Part shown: positions 8,887-22,100 of the stretch, piece after piece | Position numbering within the stretch: position 1 is the first letter of the stretch | How the letters are laid out: each line of letters starts with the position of its first letter | Source: Watersipora subatra | Lineage: Eukaryota > Bryozoa > Gymnolaemata > Cheilostomatida > Watersiporidae | Direction of reading: 5' to 3' | Length of the DNA: 64,000 nucleotides | Assembly (NCBI RefSeq): GCF_963576615.1 | Contig: NC_088716.1 | Span: forward strand, 3,782,001-3,846,000 | The notes under the pieces: model-generated | The model's database searches: none | Seen by the model: the letters and a program-made list of their open reading frames with translations, nothing else | What the model was told of the DNA's origin: nothing | Made by a program: the position numbers and the translations under genes

Positions 8887-11800
8887 GTAAATACATAATA
8901 TAAAAATACTTGCTATTATTTTTGTAATACATTATTGAATATGTGAAAAAAGTTAATAATAAAAAAAGAGCCAAAGAATATTCTCTCTCAAAGTTCAGAG
9001 AATTTTCTGCTTGTAAGTCCAAGATAGTGGGTGCCTTATAATTCCTTCAACGGGCGCATTTTAGTTTACATTTATTCCCTTCTTCGTTTGCCATAGGAAA
9101 TTGAATTCTTTAGTTAGATAATTAAGCCCTAATTGACTCGTTAGTCTAGTTTTAGCCTTTGCTCCCGTCCTTTCTCCTGCCCTTCTCAGTACCACTGACA
9201 TTTAACAAGGAATTGTCCTTTCGCTTTTATGGTGGAAAGTATTTTTTTGTAAATTTTACGCAAATTTACTACACTTACATTGAACATAACTTCTTTTTAC
9301 ATTTTTTGAAGTTTAGAACCAGTGCTGAAAAACATTGACTAGAAAACTTTTATATAAGTCTAAATTACCAAAGAAATTTAAAATCTATTAATAATTGAAA
9401 TATTAATTGCCATTCAAAAAATCAGGATTTTACCAGTTATTTACCATATTATACATTTTTTGAAAAACTCTCAATACCAGGTATATAAAAATCACCAACA
9501 TAGTAAAGAATAGAGAAGTGGAATTGTTGTGGTTAAGTAACCCTGGCTACTTTTTGAAGTGGGTTTTTGAAGAGTTTAAGTTTTTGTCTCAGTAATATGT
9601 TATCAATTGGAGGCGTGGCATTTTCGCGCCACGGCTAACTAGCTATGACGTCTAAACTATCATGTCTAAACTTTCATAATCGTAGTCAGGTCTAACCGTC
9701 TTTTGGATATTGATATCGTAATTACGATCAGTGTGGAGGAAAAGATTGCTCCGACTTAAAAAACTTGAAACGTTGAGCTTGTTTAAGCAACATTGACATA
9801 GCTTTAACCAGACATTATCTATCGGAGTTACAAATTTACAACATATGTATTTCATTTCGACAGCCTACATGCGTTTAGGCCTTAGGCTTTTTGAAACTAT
9901 GCGACCGAAAACAACTATGGTGAGAGCAACGGGAAAGCATCGCAGTTAGGTTCTACAATAAAATTTTGGGCGGATGTCGGATGTTATACAGAACATCTCT
10001 ATTTCATTAGTTAGAGAATTTCTTAAACGAAAGGTAGTATTTGAAATTCAAGTTTCAATAGTAAATATACGTTACATGTAATGTTTATATTTTCTGTATT
10101 TTAAGGATCACAGAAGGATGACTTTAAGTTGTTGTTATAATATTAAAAAAAAAACTTATTAGGTAGTTTTAAATGCAGCAAAAAATGCCAAAAAATCTTT
10201 TTATTATATCAATATAGACAATCACAAAAGCTTTTAATAGAAATTAACACAGACATGAAGTTCTAGAATGATGGCTACGTGAGATCATGGAGTTGTTTGA
10301 CAGTCTTCTCTGTACTCTTGAAACACTTTTTAAATATATTATTTAAATTGAATGCTGCCGGAGTGCACCAACTGATAACGTTTCACAATTTTTTTGTTTT
10401 AAAAGCATTGTAAAATGATTTACTAAAACATAGAACTAATGATTGTATAAGCATAATTGTTGAGCATAAAAGACTCAGAAGATGCGGTGTCAACTTCTGG
10501 TTACTTACCACAAGTGTTTTGAAATAATATATTCTCCGCTAAAAAATAAGGCCGGTTTTGTCAATGGTAAAATACTTTGCCTTTTTATATAAACAAAAAG
10601 CAAAATGAACACGAGCAGTATAATTGAACAATACCACCAAGTTGGTAAAACAAAACAAGTGAATATAACTAGCAGAAAAGGTTGTGCCGTGTAAAATTGC
10701 ATTTACAATGTAACCCTATAGCAACTCTCAACATTAAAGTTCAACATCACTGTAGGTCTTCTGATGTAACTGATGAGTGGGAAAAATGAAAAAATGACAG
10801 TCTTTTTATATATACCGTTTAAACTGTTTAGTTTTAGCTTTCTATCGACTCCATTCTAATTATGGTAGTCAGTAGATTTAAGGTGTTGGATTTATTGTGA
10901 CCATTTGCTAATGAAGTTTGGCACAGGAACAGTTGTGGTTTGATGCCCTTCATTACACCACCAAAGGTCCTTGTGAGTCTCGAACCACGGACCTGCTGAT
11001 CACAAGTCAGCACACTGTTATGGGAGGATGTGAAGAAATTATGTTATGCATAACTAATCCAAATTCACACACAACATCAGTATTAAAAGTGGTTTGTCAT
11101 ATTATTCTGTTTTGACTATATTTAGTTTGTGCACTTTTGCTTAGCTTGTGGGAACTAATTTGATTATTACCGGTTCAGGTACAAGTGAAGGTGTTAGGCT
11201 ATTGTAAGCAACACTGATATTTACCACTGAAAGATTTTTTTCTACAAGTCAAACAATGAAATATACAACTAAAAAAACTCTGATAAAACAATAATATTAA
11301 TGACAAACGATTAGAATGGCTAATGAAAGTTACATCCTTACTTGAATGGTCGTCCATGCTTGTTTGATCAGTCCCGTATGGCTGTGGGTCTTGATGGTCA
11401 AATGAGATTTGTGACAGTCCATAGTGAAGAGTGAAGAGAAGACAATGAAGAGTTTTGGCAGTTGAAATAGTGGCGTAGAAGAGGCTCAGCTGACGAAAAA
11501 GAATGAGGCTCCATAGGCGGGTAGAGAGGTTTCTCAGCAGGAAGAAGTGAGAGGCCCTCAGGAAAAGAGAAAGAGAGCTAGATAGATAAATGCTGACTGC
11601 TGAGCCATTGGAGCTGTTCTCTTTCTTAGATGACTGGCATGTGGGGTGGCTAGCCTGTGGGTGTAGGTTGAGTGTTAAGGTTCAATGCTTTATGTCAGGT
11701 GTGTGAAGGTATCTTGTTTACATAGGTCTTCAGCTGGTGCACATGGTGTTGACATGTAGGGTGGAGCTCGTGACTTACTCTTGGTATTTAGGTCATGTTT

Positions 11801-12291
11801 GACAGGAGTGGCAGATTTGTATATGTGTACTCATTTGATTCATGTCTAATGTTTCTCTGGTGGTTTTCTGTTGATGGTCGTTGGTAGATTTAATTGCTTC
11901 GACATCCCTTTGGCATGTTCTCCATCTGGTGTTGACACATTTTCTATGATTGATTTCTCTAATTTTGAAGTTTCTAATTTGCTTTTAATGTTTTCTAATT
12001 ATTGGATCTTTTGATGTTTTTAGGCGTCTTGCTGCTTGTACGTATAATATGCTTATCCTGTGGTCTGGCTGCGTTCCCTGTTGGTATCTTGTTTTTTGCA
12101 ATATTTCCATACAACAGCACTAACCACTGAGCCATTACATATATCAAATAAAATGCGCATTATAGCTTATAATCCAGTTTTTTCATACAATGGAAACTTC
12201 ACACACTGCTAACTGAATGAGCAAGTTGATACCAAAAGTAAGAATGCTATTAAAGGCTCATCTGCTAGTATGCCATTATATGTACTTGCAG
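8887..12291. other. Spacer / first intron region upstream of MINDY4
   Basis: The first coding exon of MINDY4 should lie here or between 5816 and 8887, but I could not find it. Two tRNA-like pieces are visible on the minus strand: a B-box GGTTCGAGACTC at about 10974-10985 and an A-box TGGCTCAGTGGTTAGTGCTG at about 12115-12136; both are probably SINE fragments. A purine-rich patch lies at 11425-11590. Otherwise I see nothing. Confidence 0.5.
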
Positions 12292-13178
12292 GGTTTTTCT
12301 ATTACTTACCAAGCGCTGGAAACAGAGTCACCTAGGACAGAGTCAAGTATTACTAACAGAACTGAACTTGCCAGACTGCTCAGCATTGAAAAGCTCTTGA
12401 AGAAAAATAAAGTAAGTGTTGGGGCTTGTGGCCTCACTAGCTGATATTTTTTAGAAAACAACTTTGCTTATTTGAAAGTTGAATGAATTTTTCTTGTGAT
12501 TGTGTTTAATTTACTGTGCTCAAATAGTTTACTTTTTTCATTTGTTGATTTTTAATTCTCAACTTGAAAATACAAAAAATATCAGTACAATTATCAGGGC
12601 AAGTTGTTCTGATGTGGTATTGTCTAGTTTTAGGAAAAAGCTTTGACTGAAACTATCTTAAATACATATGAGTAAAATACAACATGAGGTTAAGTAAGCT
12701 CACCTTAAACTGTGTACCTGAAGCTTGTCTTTGTCGACTTTGCTGGCCAATTAGTCTAACAGATAACACCATGTTTCTAGAGCTATGGTGAATATTCAGC
12801 AATTTTTAGCAAAAGAAATTTAGGGTAATTTTTAAATCTCATCCGCTGAAACCCAAAATACAAGGCATTTATCTCTTTTGTCTGGTAGGGAATATTGACA
12901 ATATTTTCTATGCAGGAGAGTTATGGCTATTTCATTAGAACATCTAAAATAGTGTACTGTTATAGCTACTAACTCTTGTAGCACTGCTGCTATCTCTTCT
13001 CTTGATGGTTTCTCAGTCATGTTCATCCAAGTCTCACTTTACTTAAAGGAACAAACGAGTCCATTAAAAACCATTCTAGAAGTCATAGCACAATGGTTTC
13101 TACAGAAGGTGTCAGCTGATCTACTCTCTTTGAATACCAGTAATAAACATGCCAAAGTAAAAGATCAGCAAACTTCAG
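12292..13178 (+). CDS. MINDY4: MINDY4 exons 1-2 (visible): N-terminal family module
   Basis: Exon 12292-12411 reads GFSITYQALETESPRTESS and ends LLSIEKLLKKNK before GTAAGT; exon 13049-13178 begins EQTSPLKTILEVIAQWFLQK. These match the conserved MINDY4 N-terminal block (S-I-x-N-R-x-E-L ... K-K-N-K ... P-L-K-T-x-L-E), a LisH-like helical region. This block is what identifies the protein as MINDY4 rather than another MINDY member. The intron 12412-13048 holds nothing recognised. Confidence 0.85.
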
Positions 13179-16100
13179 GTTAGTCAACTCAAGTCGTCTA
13201 TATTCTACAACGTCTCACAATCCTTAATGACCTTGACACCTGGTCTTGTATATAAGCAGGTCTCCTGATCCGAGATTGTATCAGCAGCTTTTTATTGGCC
13301 GTGAAAGCTTTTAAAATAACCCAATTTCTTTTGAGCTGAATTTCAGATTGAAACTCCAAGCTTGTAGAACTCAATGAAGAAAAATCAAATAGAGTAAATA
13401 TTTTTTTCCGCTCTTTCAAAAAATAACGTTTTAGAGAGAACTAAAAAACATAATATTTGCAATACACAGTCTGATAGTGTGATAATCCAATAGAGTATTT
13501 GTTATGAATAAAAAAGCTAATAGTTTTAGTGTGAAGCTCTTGATGTTGATGAAAAACTTTCTAGCTTTGTCTATTTTTGATCTTCATTACTGAGAATTTA
13601 AGCGTCATTAGAAACTAATGCTCTGTTAGTAGCCATTTTTAATTATTTATTTGCGAGAAGTGTCCTTGGTTGGCGACATCTCAAAAACTAATTAGCCAAT
13701 CGACTTGAAACTTTGAAATTAAACTAGAAACACAAAGTGACCGAAATTTAGTAACCCTAGTAGTGCAGGAAAAACAAAGCAAAACTACACAACCAAAGTG
13801 TTAAAGCATAAGATATCTCACCATATATACAAGTACAAGTGCATATCTTTAGTATCTCACCATCTACCAAAGCACTCCTAGAAATAGTCATTAAATGGAG
13901 TTGCCTTAGCACTGTCACCCTTTATAGTTGAGAAAATTTAGTAAAGCAGTTGACACAGGTCACATGTTTACACAAGTAAAAGGATTCATAAAACGCCAAA
14001 TACACAAATACCCCATGATTTGCTGCAGGAAAATTGTAACACCAATTTTTAGCTGCATCAGATTATAAGGAAGCCATAATTGGACAACGTTAAACAGATA
14101 ATTATGAAGTGTCACCTAAAGCCTTACAAATACACAAAAACATGAGTCTGTAAAAGTCTCATGATAGTAACTGTCTATGCCAAAAATATTTGAAAATTTT
14201 ACGCCCATATTGTGGGTTAATATACCCAAATATACATGTACAAAAATGTAAATAAAATTAGAAGTTGTTTTCTTTTGATGCTACGAGTAGACAACTGCTA
14301 ATATGCATAAAGTTTCAAAATAGATGTTGGTAACATTAATGGTTCATTTTACAGAAGGCATAGCTTTACTTGAGGAAGATGAGCTGGAGACAGAGCTACT
14401 GGTTGGGCAAGGGATGGAGCATGTCATGCAGCAGCCGATAGAAGTTGTGCCCCCTCTGCAGCCAAAGCCTCCCAACAAGATACGTCATCGTAGAAGCTTG
14501 CGTCGGGCCAGTCAGGTAGCTTAATACAGTAAACTTCCTATGACCTAAATTCAAGATAAAGTAAAATAATTTACCGTAAAACCTTTATTTCAGCGCCATG
14601 GTGCTCCATTCTTGAACCCTTCATCTATAGTGGCGCTTTATTAAAGGTGATGTTAAAATCAAAGATGGCGTTGTATTATTCAAACACCTTATCAAATTTT
14701 TCGGAAGATAAATTTAACTTAAAATTAAACTAAATTTAACCTTTTTACGGGCAAAGTTTGCACTCTTCTTCGGGACATTAACTCTTTTGGTCGCAACAAT
14801 CTTTCTAACTCACCTCCAACTTGTGATCTTTTAAATAAATATCCACGAGGAAACTGATACATGTCTCTACTAGTTTGATACTTGCAATTAACCATTGATG
14901 ATCTTATAGAATGAGTTGAAATTTGTTAGAGCTTTCAAGTTTTTTATTTCATTTTAAATTTGAAGGCATGTTTTCATTTTATAGCTATATTTAACAAGGT
15001 TGCATAAAAGCTTATCGCACTAATTGATATGTTAGCTACAGTTTGTAGCCAAACCTAGTTTTTTATGTGCCATAGAAAAGGAGTTATGAGTGTCAATCTA
15101 TTGTTAGCTGAGTGTATATTACTGCAATGATGCTATCAAACACTACACTATAAACTTGCAAGGTTATAAGTTATATAATAATGACAATTTACCAACTGCT
15201 TCAAATATATATTCAAAATATATATTTAAATATATTTTTAAATATATATTTTAAATATATATAAGTGACATAAACAGATCGTATTTAAAATTCATTCAGA
15301 AACAAAAATTAACATTTTTAAAAGCAAAAATATTTGCATCGCGTGCTCAGCCAGTTACAATCTGGTTGTTGCCATTGTTTGAAACCATTTCATTGTCTTC
15401 TGGCTGTTCAATACCTTCCACGGCGTCTCCTGACCTCAAATCTTCTGCACATTTGAGCTAGTCGATACTAGCGCACAAACAATTTTATTAACGGAAAAAA
15501 ACTTTTACATGATGCAATTTACTCCTCTATCTCAATTAAAGAGAAACTACGTGTAACAATATAGCCTCAGAGTTTCAGACTCAAAATACATAGTAGCACA
15601 GATTCCATTGTGAATGCGCAAAACCTTTTCACATACATCGAAGTATCAAGATCGCGATAAACAAGGAACTACTATTAGCCTGATACAGTTACTAATTATT
15701 TCCATGGTGCTGCTTTCAAAGTTTTGCCAAAAATAACTGGAAAGATTTGGAGTTGGAAAACGGACTTCGATACAAACAAAAACAAGAAACGAATTAATTG
15801 TTATTGATGTAAACGAGTCTAGTAAGGTTTTGTGGACACTTTTATACTGATCACTTGATATTATGGCTTCGTAAAGATCAAGGATGTCAAATAGTGGCAG
15901 TCATTTAGAAGTGACATTCAATTAAAATTTAACACTCTATTTTTCAATCCTTCCCCCATTGTGGCGCTCAAACACAGGTTTTATGGTATGTAAGGTTTTT
16001 GCTTCATACTGCGTAAAAATTCCATATAACGTCAAGTGTAAAGTTGGGGTAAGTTCTCAAATTCAATTTTAATGGTAACATATCTCGCCACTATAGTGAG

Positions 16101-19100
16101 AAAAAACGACATACGTATAGCGTTATAGCTATTATACATATACGGTACACAACTTCATGGAATTTTAGTTCATAGTGATAGATCGTCAGATGTGTCGACA
16201 AAACAGAGAATGGGTAGCTGCGCGATTGTTTATAGATGCTTAAAGACGATTGATTGGTGCCGGTGTTATAGCAACAGTCTGCCAATCTGAATGTCTCGAG
16301 TTGGAGTATAGTTGAAAGTTATCTTGTATACTAACTTTGATCCATGAATACAGATACAACAGCGAACAGGTAGACATCACTCTTTTTATAGTACAAGTAA
16401 ATTTTTGTTCTGATTTGTAGTTGTATAAAATATTTTTTATTAGTTTTACTTTGCAGAATAGACTTTGCTGTCTCGAAAAATAAACAAATTGTTGTAAATG
16501 GACGTCAAACATGTGTGATCTCTGACAACTTATTGTAAAATTACCGCAACCATAGTCTGTAAAACCTGTGAAGTTGATCAGAAAGAGGAGAAAAGTTGTC
16601 GATGTATATTAATAATATTACAGTTACGGTACAGCCAACAAATTAAAAAGTTAAGTCTAGTTTTTTTGTATGGCTAAAGGGGTGAGTTTGGAAAGAAGTT
16701 GGAACAGATGAACAGATTAGACAATTTACATGTATTTTACATAATCCTGGAATGGATTATTTAAGTTGTGGGACCTACTAGTAGATATCAAGGGAGATAT
16801 CTAATGCATCTCCTGATTGTGTAATCGCTGGTTTTAACCTACATTTTGAGTGAATTGTCAGACAAGACACACTTTTAGGCGGACATTTGTGCAGCAACCA
16901 ATCAGAGAGATACATTATGGTTTGTGACATCAAGATATTTAATGCATGTTAAATAACAATAATACCTACAGCCAATTCTTTCACAGTGTTCTCTGAGCTT
17001 CTGGAAGAACACGATAGAGAAAGCAGTTTATGTTTAATTTCAACAGTAAATTCAATGAGCCGTTAATTATCTTAATTATTAATTAATAATAATTATTAAT
17101 TAGCCGATTTTCATATCTATGGCAGCGAATTGTGGCCAATAACTTTTAAAATACTTTGAACCCCTTCTGATTTCAACATGTTTTTTAGTGAACATAAAAT
17201 ATCACAGAAGTTCTTCATAAAAGGACTTAATTTTGAGTTCCTTTTGTCATTTGTCAAAAAATTTTCATTTTCCAACTGGCTGAGAAGGTGTAACTGTGAT
17301 ATATTTCGTCTCATTCAAACATGGCAATTTAACAAGTAAGAAATACACTTGTTTGTTTCAAACTAAAACTTTTGTTCACATTTACTTACATGAAGGCGCA
17401 AGAAACAAGCCAAGCAAGGGTGCAGCATCAAATCTCTACAGACTCCTATGATGAAGTAAGTGGTGATAACGCGGAGAGGTCTAGGTGCCACAGTCCAGAT
17501 GAGCAAACAAGTCTAGACAAAGTTGAAAATGAGACAGCGGAAGCATCTCCAGTGTCTTCCTCCTTCGCTGACTCTGAGCAAGTTTCCAGTGAGTATCTCA
17601 TACAGGAGCCTATTTATGCTGAACAAACGCCTTCTCCAAGTCCGCCACACCAAGAACCTACTGTTGAGTCAGCAACACTGAACCGTGAAGTCAGTCTGGA
17701 CACAGACGACAACCAACTAGAGAGATCTACAGAACCAGCATCTACTCCAAGACCTCCTTTAAAAGTTCCAGATTATATTAGCTCTGCAATAAAAAACACG
17801 GCCTTGGAAAAGTCGATGGAGCGACTGAGAGAAAGACGCATTGCACACTTGGCTAGTACACAGGTTCAAGAAGAGACAAATCCAGTTTCAGAGGGTGGAT
17901 CAGAAATGGAGGCTCAATCAAAATCTGTTGATGCAGAAGAGGAAAGTTACAGCCCAAGAATAATCTAGTGAGTCCATTCATTCATTTTATTATAAGGCTC
18001 TTGTCCTAAGTGGTAGTTGCTTCTAGTCTGGTACATTGACATACAAACTTAAGGCATTCCAGAACAGAGCTTGCAAATCAATTTACTTGTATTTCAATAC
18101 AAGATTTTTTACATAAACTAACTAAAAACAAATTAATTTGTTTCCACTTTTTGAAAAAATTACCTAAAACAGGATATTACGATGAAAAATGTATTTTTAA
18201 TTGTTCCAATTCACTTCCTACGCTTACAAAGTAACAAGTACCTCTACGGTAGTTATGATCTGCAAACATATAACATTATCATGTACAATACTGTTTGGAA
18301 TTCTTACCTTGGACACAGATGTAGCGGCTAACAGCAGTGTGAGAGAGACTTACTTTATGACAATACGTTCTGTAATTTATACTTTTGTGACGCTACGTAA
18401 CGTAACATAAACTTTGAATTTAACCTAAATAAACTTAGCTTACTCAGAGTTTAAGTCTTACAATAAACCTAATTTTAATTTTGTTTTTACAATTAATTAT
18501 TTTCAGGCTTGGCGCTTTTTGTCTCGCTTTAGCCCGCCTTCTTAGCAAGTTTTCCAACTGGTCTGACGACAAAAATTGAGCGATGATGTTCTTAAAAGTG
18601 TCTTCTCGCATACTTAGCCACTTAACAGTTGCATCAAGAACCGTCTCATAATGTATCTCAAAACAGTTTTGTATCTCAAGGCAAAATAATGCTAGAAATT
18701 TTGTTCATATCTCAATTTTCTTATAGGTTGGGCACTCGTATGTCGAGGTTATAACTGTACATACTTGTTATTCATGTTCTTTTCAACTCAATAAACTAAA
18801 ACTAATGCTTAGACATCCTGCAGAGTAGACTGACTGGTTGTTTTAGCAATGATCCAGAACCACTGGCTAGGTCACCTGTTGAGAAAACAGTAGATGCCTC
18901 CAAAGAGCATTTGATGGATGAAGTAGTTGACCAATCAGAACAGCCAATCCCCAAAGCAGTTGCCCGAGTAGATGAGACAGCAAGCAAACAGAAAGTGGAG
19001 TACATGGCTGTGAAGGAGGTGATATCTAGTGCCAAGGCCATAGACATACACACTGCCTCAGTGAGTCTCTGCTCTGTCGGTTAATGTAAATATTTATTGC

Positions 19101-22100
19101 TTGTGGGTTGTCAAAAGATTCAGATGCGAGTATGTCACCCTTGGAGTTGTCTTCCTTATGCTACAAACACTGTCTTATCATTTATTTGTTTGATTGCTTT
19201 CAACTTAACACAAGTTAAGTTTTCTTACTAACTCAGACTGCTGCTGATTGCTCTTATACTGACAACCAACTGTGAATTAAAATTTTATTTTTGTTTTAAT
19301 CTGTTATTTTTCAGTCAATAGGATCCATGTTGTTAGTCCAATAATGAATATTCAAATGCTATTCTAGACAATCAATCATTGTCTTACAGAGCAAAAGTTA
19401 TCAAAATATGATATGCAATCAAAAGTTTATTGATGATATTAGACTTTTGAACGGGAGCGCAACTCCTTAATATTGGAGCTAGTTCAATAACTTCAAATTC
19501 CCTATAACCTACTGTATATTTGTTAGTTTAGGTGAAGTATGCTCCTTGTGTACACATGACTTTAGCCTTATCTCCTACAAAAACTAATTGGTAAGTGGGG
19601 TGCCCTCCCTAACATCTTGTTATTTTGCAGGAACTCAAAAGGCTTGTGCTAGGCTCAGCGTCTCAATCATTTCATGAGAATTGGCTCGGTCAGGGTTTAG
19701 GCTTTTGTGATATGCCTGCAGTCTTATATGGCATGGTGCAACACCGGCCTGGAACATCTGGACTGATGTCTGTTGTTCAGGGCTACTTCCTAATGGAGCT
19801 GTTATTTATTAACTCTTTAACAAGAGACCTTCCGATAAAGAGGTGAGCCGGGCTATCTTGTAGCATATAGATGAGGAGAGGAGAAAGGAAAGTTCAGAAA
19901 CAGTAGATTAACACATTCAAGCCTAACATTGTATACACAAACCTCTCTATTTGTAGACCGTATTAACAACCTTCAATCGACTGTGAAAATACCTAGGATA
20001 ACACTTTTTAACTTTTTATTATATTGAACCTTAAATATTGTAGAATTCAATAAAAACAATAGTAAAAAATAGTGAATAGTTTTTTCACAGTTTTTTGAAG
20101 ATCTGATGGTTTAAGGATAACTGAAAGAACAATCATTAATGTAGATAATTGTATGCGTTGATAGAGTGTGTATATTTTTTATAAATGGAAAAAGAAATAT
20201 TTTTGGAGTAGATCTCTTGTTGCTGATGAGAAGCTGTCTATTTATGAGCCTTCGATACCCAGAATTACCAAGAATATCAATTATTGTGTCATTAGAAAAA
20301 AATGTTCTGTCATCAGTCATTTTGCATTTTTTGTCACCTAGAAATAACATCGGCATTTCGGCGATATCTCAAAAAATAATTGTTGGATCAACTTAAAATA
20401 TTTGAATTATACTGAAAAGGAATACCCCAAAAAGGGACTAAAGTTTTGTCATCTTACCTAAACCGGAAGTAAAAAACCTAACCTACGAAGCTGAATTTAT
20501 TCGGGTGTCGAATCAGGTAGGAAAACATTTCTGCGAATTATTACTGACCCGACCTTCAAAGAGTTCATCTTAAGAAAAATCAGGATGTTTGGGTTGAATA
20601 GCCAAAGTAGTGAGTTGTTTATAGCAAACTCGAGATGACCAGAGCTGGTTAGATTGTCCGAAACAACAATAAACAAAGATCTGACATTTTTGCTACCATG
20701 TTTGTTACAGAAAAGTTCTAAAGACAATGATTTCATATTTTGTATAAAGCTAATCAAAATATCATGAGTTACTGGCTTTATAATCAAATCAGACTTCTGT
20801 CTGACCAAATAAGTGATAGAATATTACACATTCATAGTCTTCTTAAGATGAGTCAAACCGACTTTCAGTTGGTGTTGTGTCATTTCCTCTTTTCAATAAC
20901 GAAATATAATACCACCGGCACATCTTTGTAGCGTCCAATCAGGGAAGGGATAATGTCTATCAATAATTGTAAACTGTATATGATCGCCCAATAAGTTTTT
21001 AATATAGCTGATTTATCTAAAAGTTTCAATAGAGCTGCTTTGCTCAGTTGCACGGGATGGTCATTGTAGGAAATTGTCTCCTCACTCTAATGTAAGATCA
21101 GAACTTCTGGCAAATGCTATAAGTAAAGTTCTTTGGAAATGTGGAGAAGGGAAAAAAGTGGTTTACGCCTTACCTGGTGACTCTACAATATTTTCTGGTG
21201 GTGGAAGGTTTCGTCCTGATGGAATTACGGAAAATGTATGTGTAATTCTTTTTAATAATTCTTCTATCTTCTTTATATCATTCTGTTTTAATTTTTTATC
21301 TGCTGCACCTTTACTTAACTTCATCTTGTTATCACAATACCTGCCATCTGTTAATAACACAATACCTGCCATCTGTTAATATCACAATACCTGCCATCTG
21401 TTAATATCACAATACCTGCCATCTGTTAATATCACAATACCTGCCATCTGTTAATAACACAATACCTGCCATCTGTTAATATCACAATACCTGCCATCTG
21501 TTAATATCACAATACCTGCCATCTGTTAATATCACAATACCTGCCATCTGTTAATATCACAATACCTGCCATCTGTTAATATCACAATACCTGCCATCTG
21601 CTAATATCACAATACCTGCCATCTGTTAATATCACAATACCTGCCATCTGTTAATATCACAATACCTGCCATCTGTTAATATCACAATACCTGCCATCTG
21701 TTAATAACACAATACCTGCCATCTGTTAATATCACAATACCTGCCATCTGTTAATATCACAATACCTGCCATCTGTTAATATCACAATACCTACCATCTG
21801 TTAATATCACAATACCTGCCATCTGTTAATATCACAATACCTGCCATCTGTTAATAACACAATACCTGCCATCTGCTAATATCACAATACCTGCCATCTG
21901 TTAATATCACAATACCTGCCATCTGTTAATATCACAATACCTGCCATCTGTTAATAACACAATACCTGCTATCTGTTAATATCACAATACCTACCATCTG
22001 TTAATATCACAATACCTGCCATCTGTTATTCGCACAATACCTGCCATCTGTTAATATCACAATACCTGCCATCTGTTAATATCACAATACCTGCCATCTG

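Noticed and set aside
11521-11575. Possible MINDY4 first exon ending in VERFLSRK
   Set aside because: The residues resemble the conserved helix before exon 12292, but the nearest GT donor is in phase 2 while the next exon starts in phase 0, so the join is out of frame.
17966-17968. TAG as the stop of a separate Ser-rich gene
   Set aside because: A donor GTGAGT begins at 17968, and the next exon (18847) continues in phase with conserved MINDY4 sequence.
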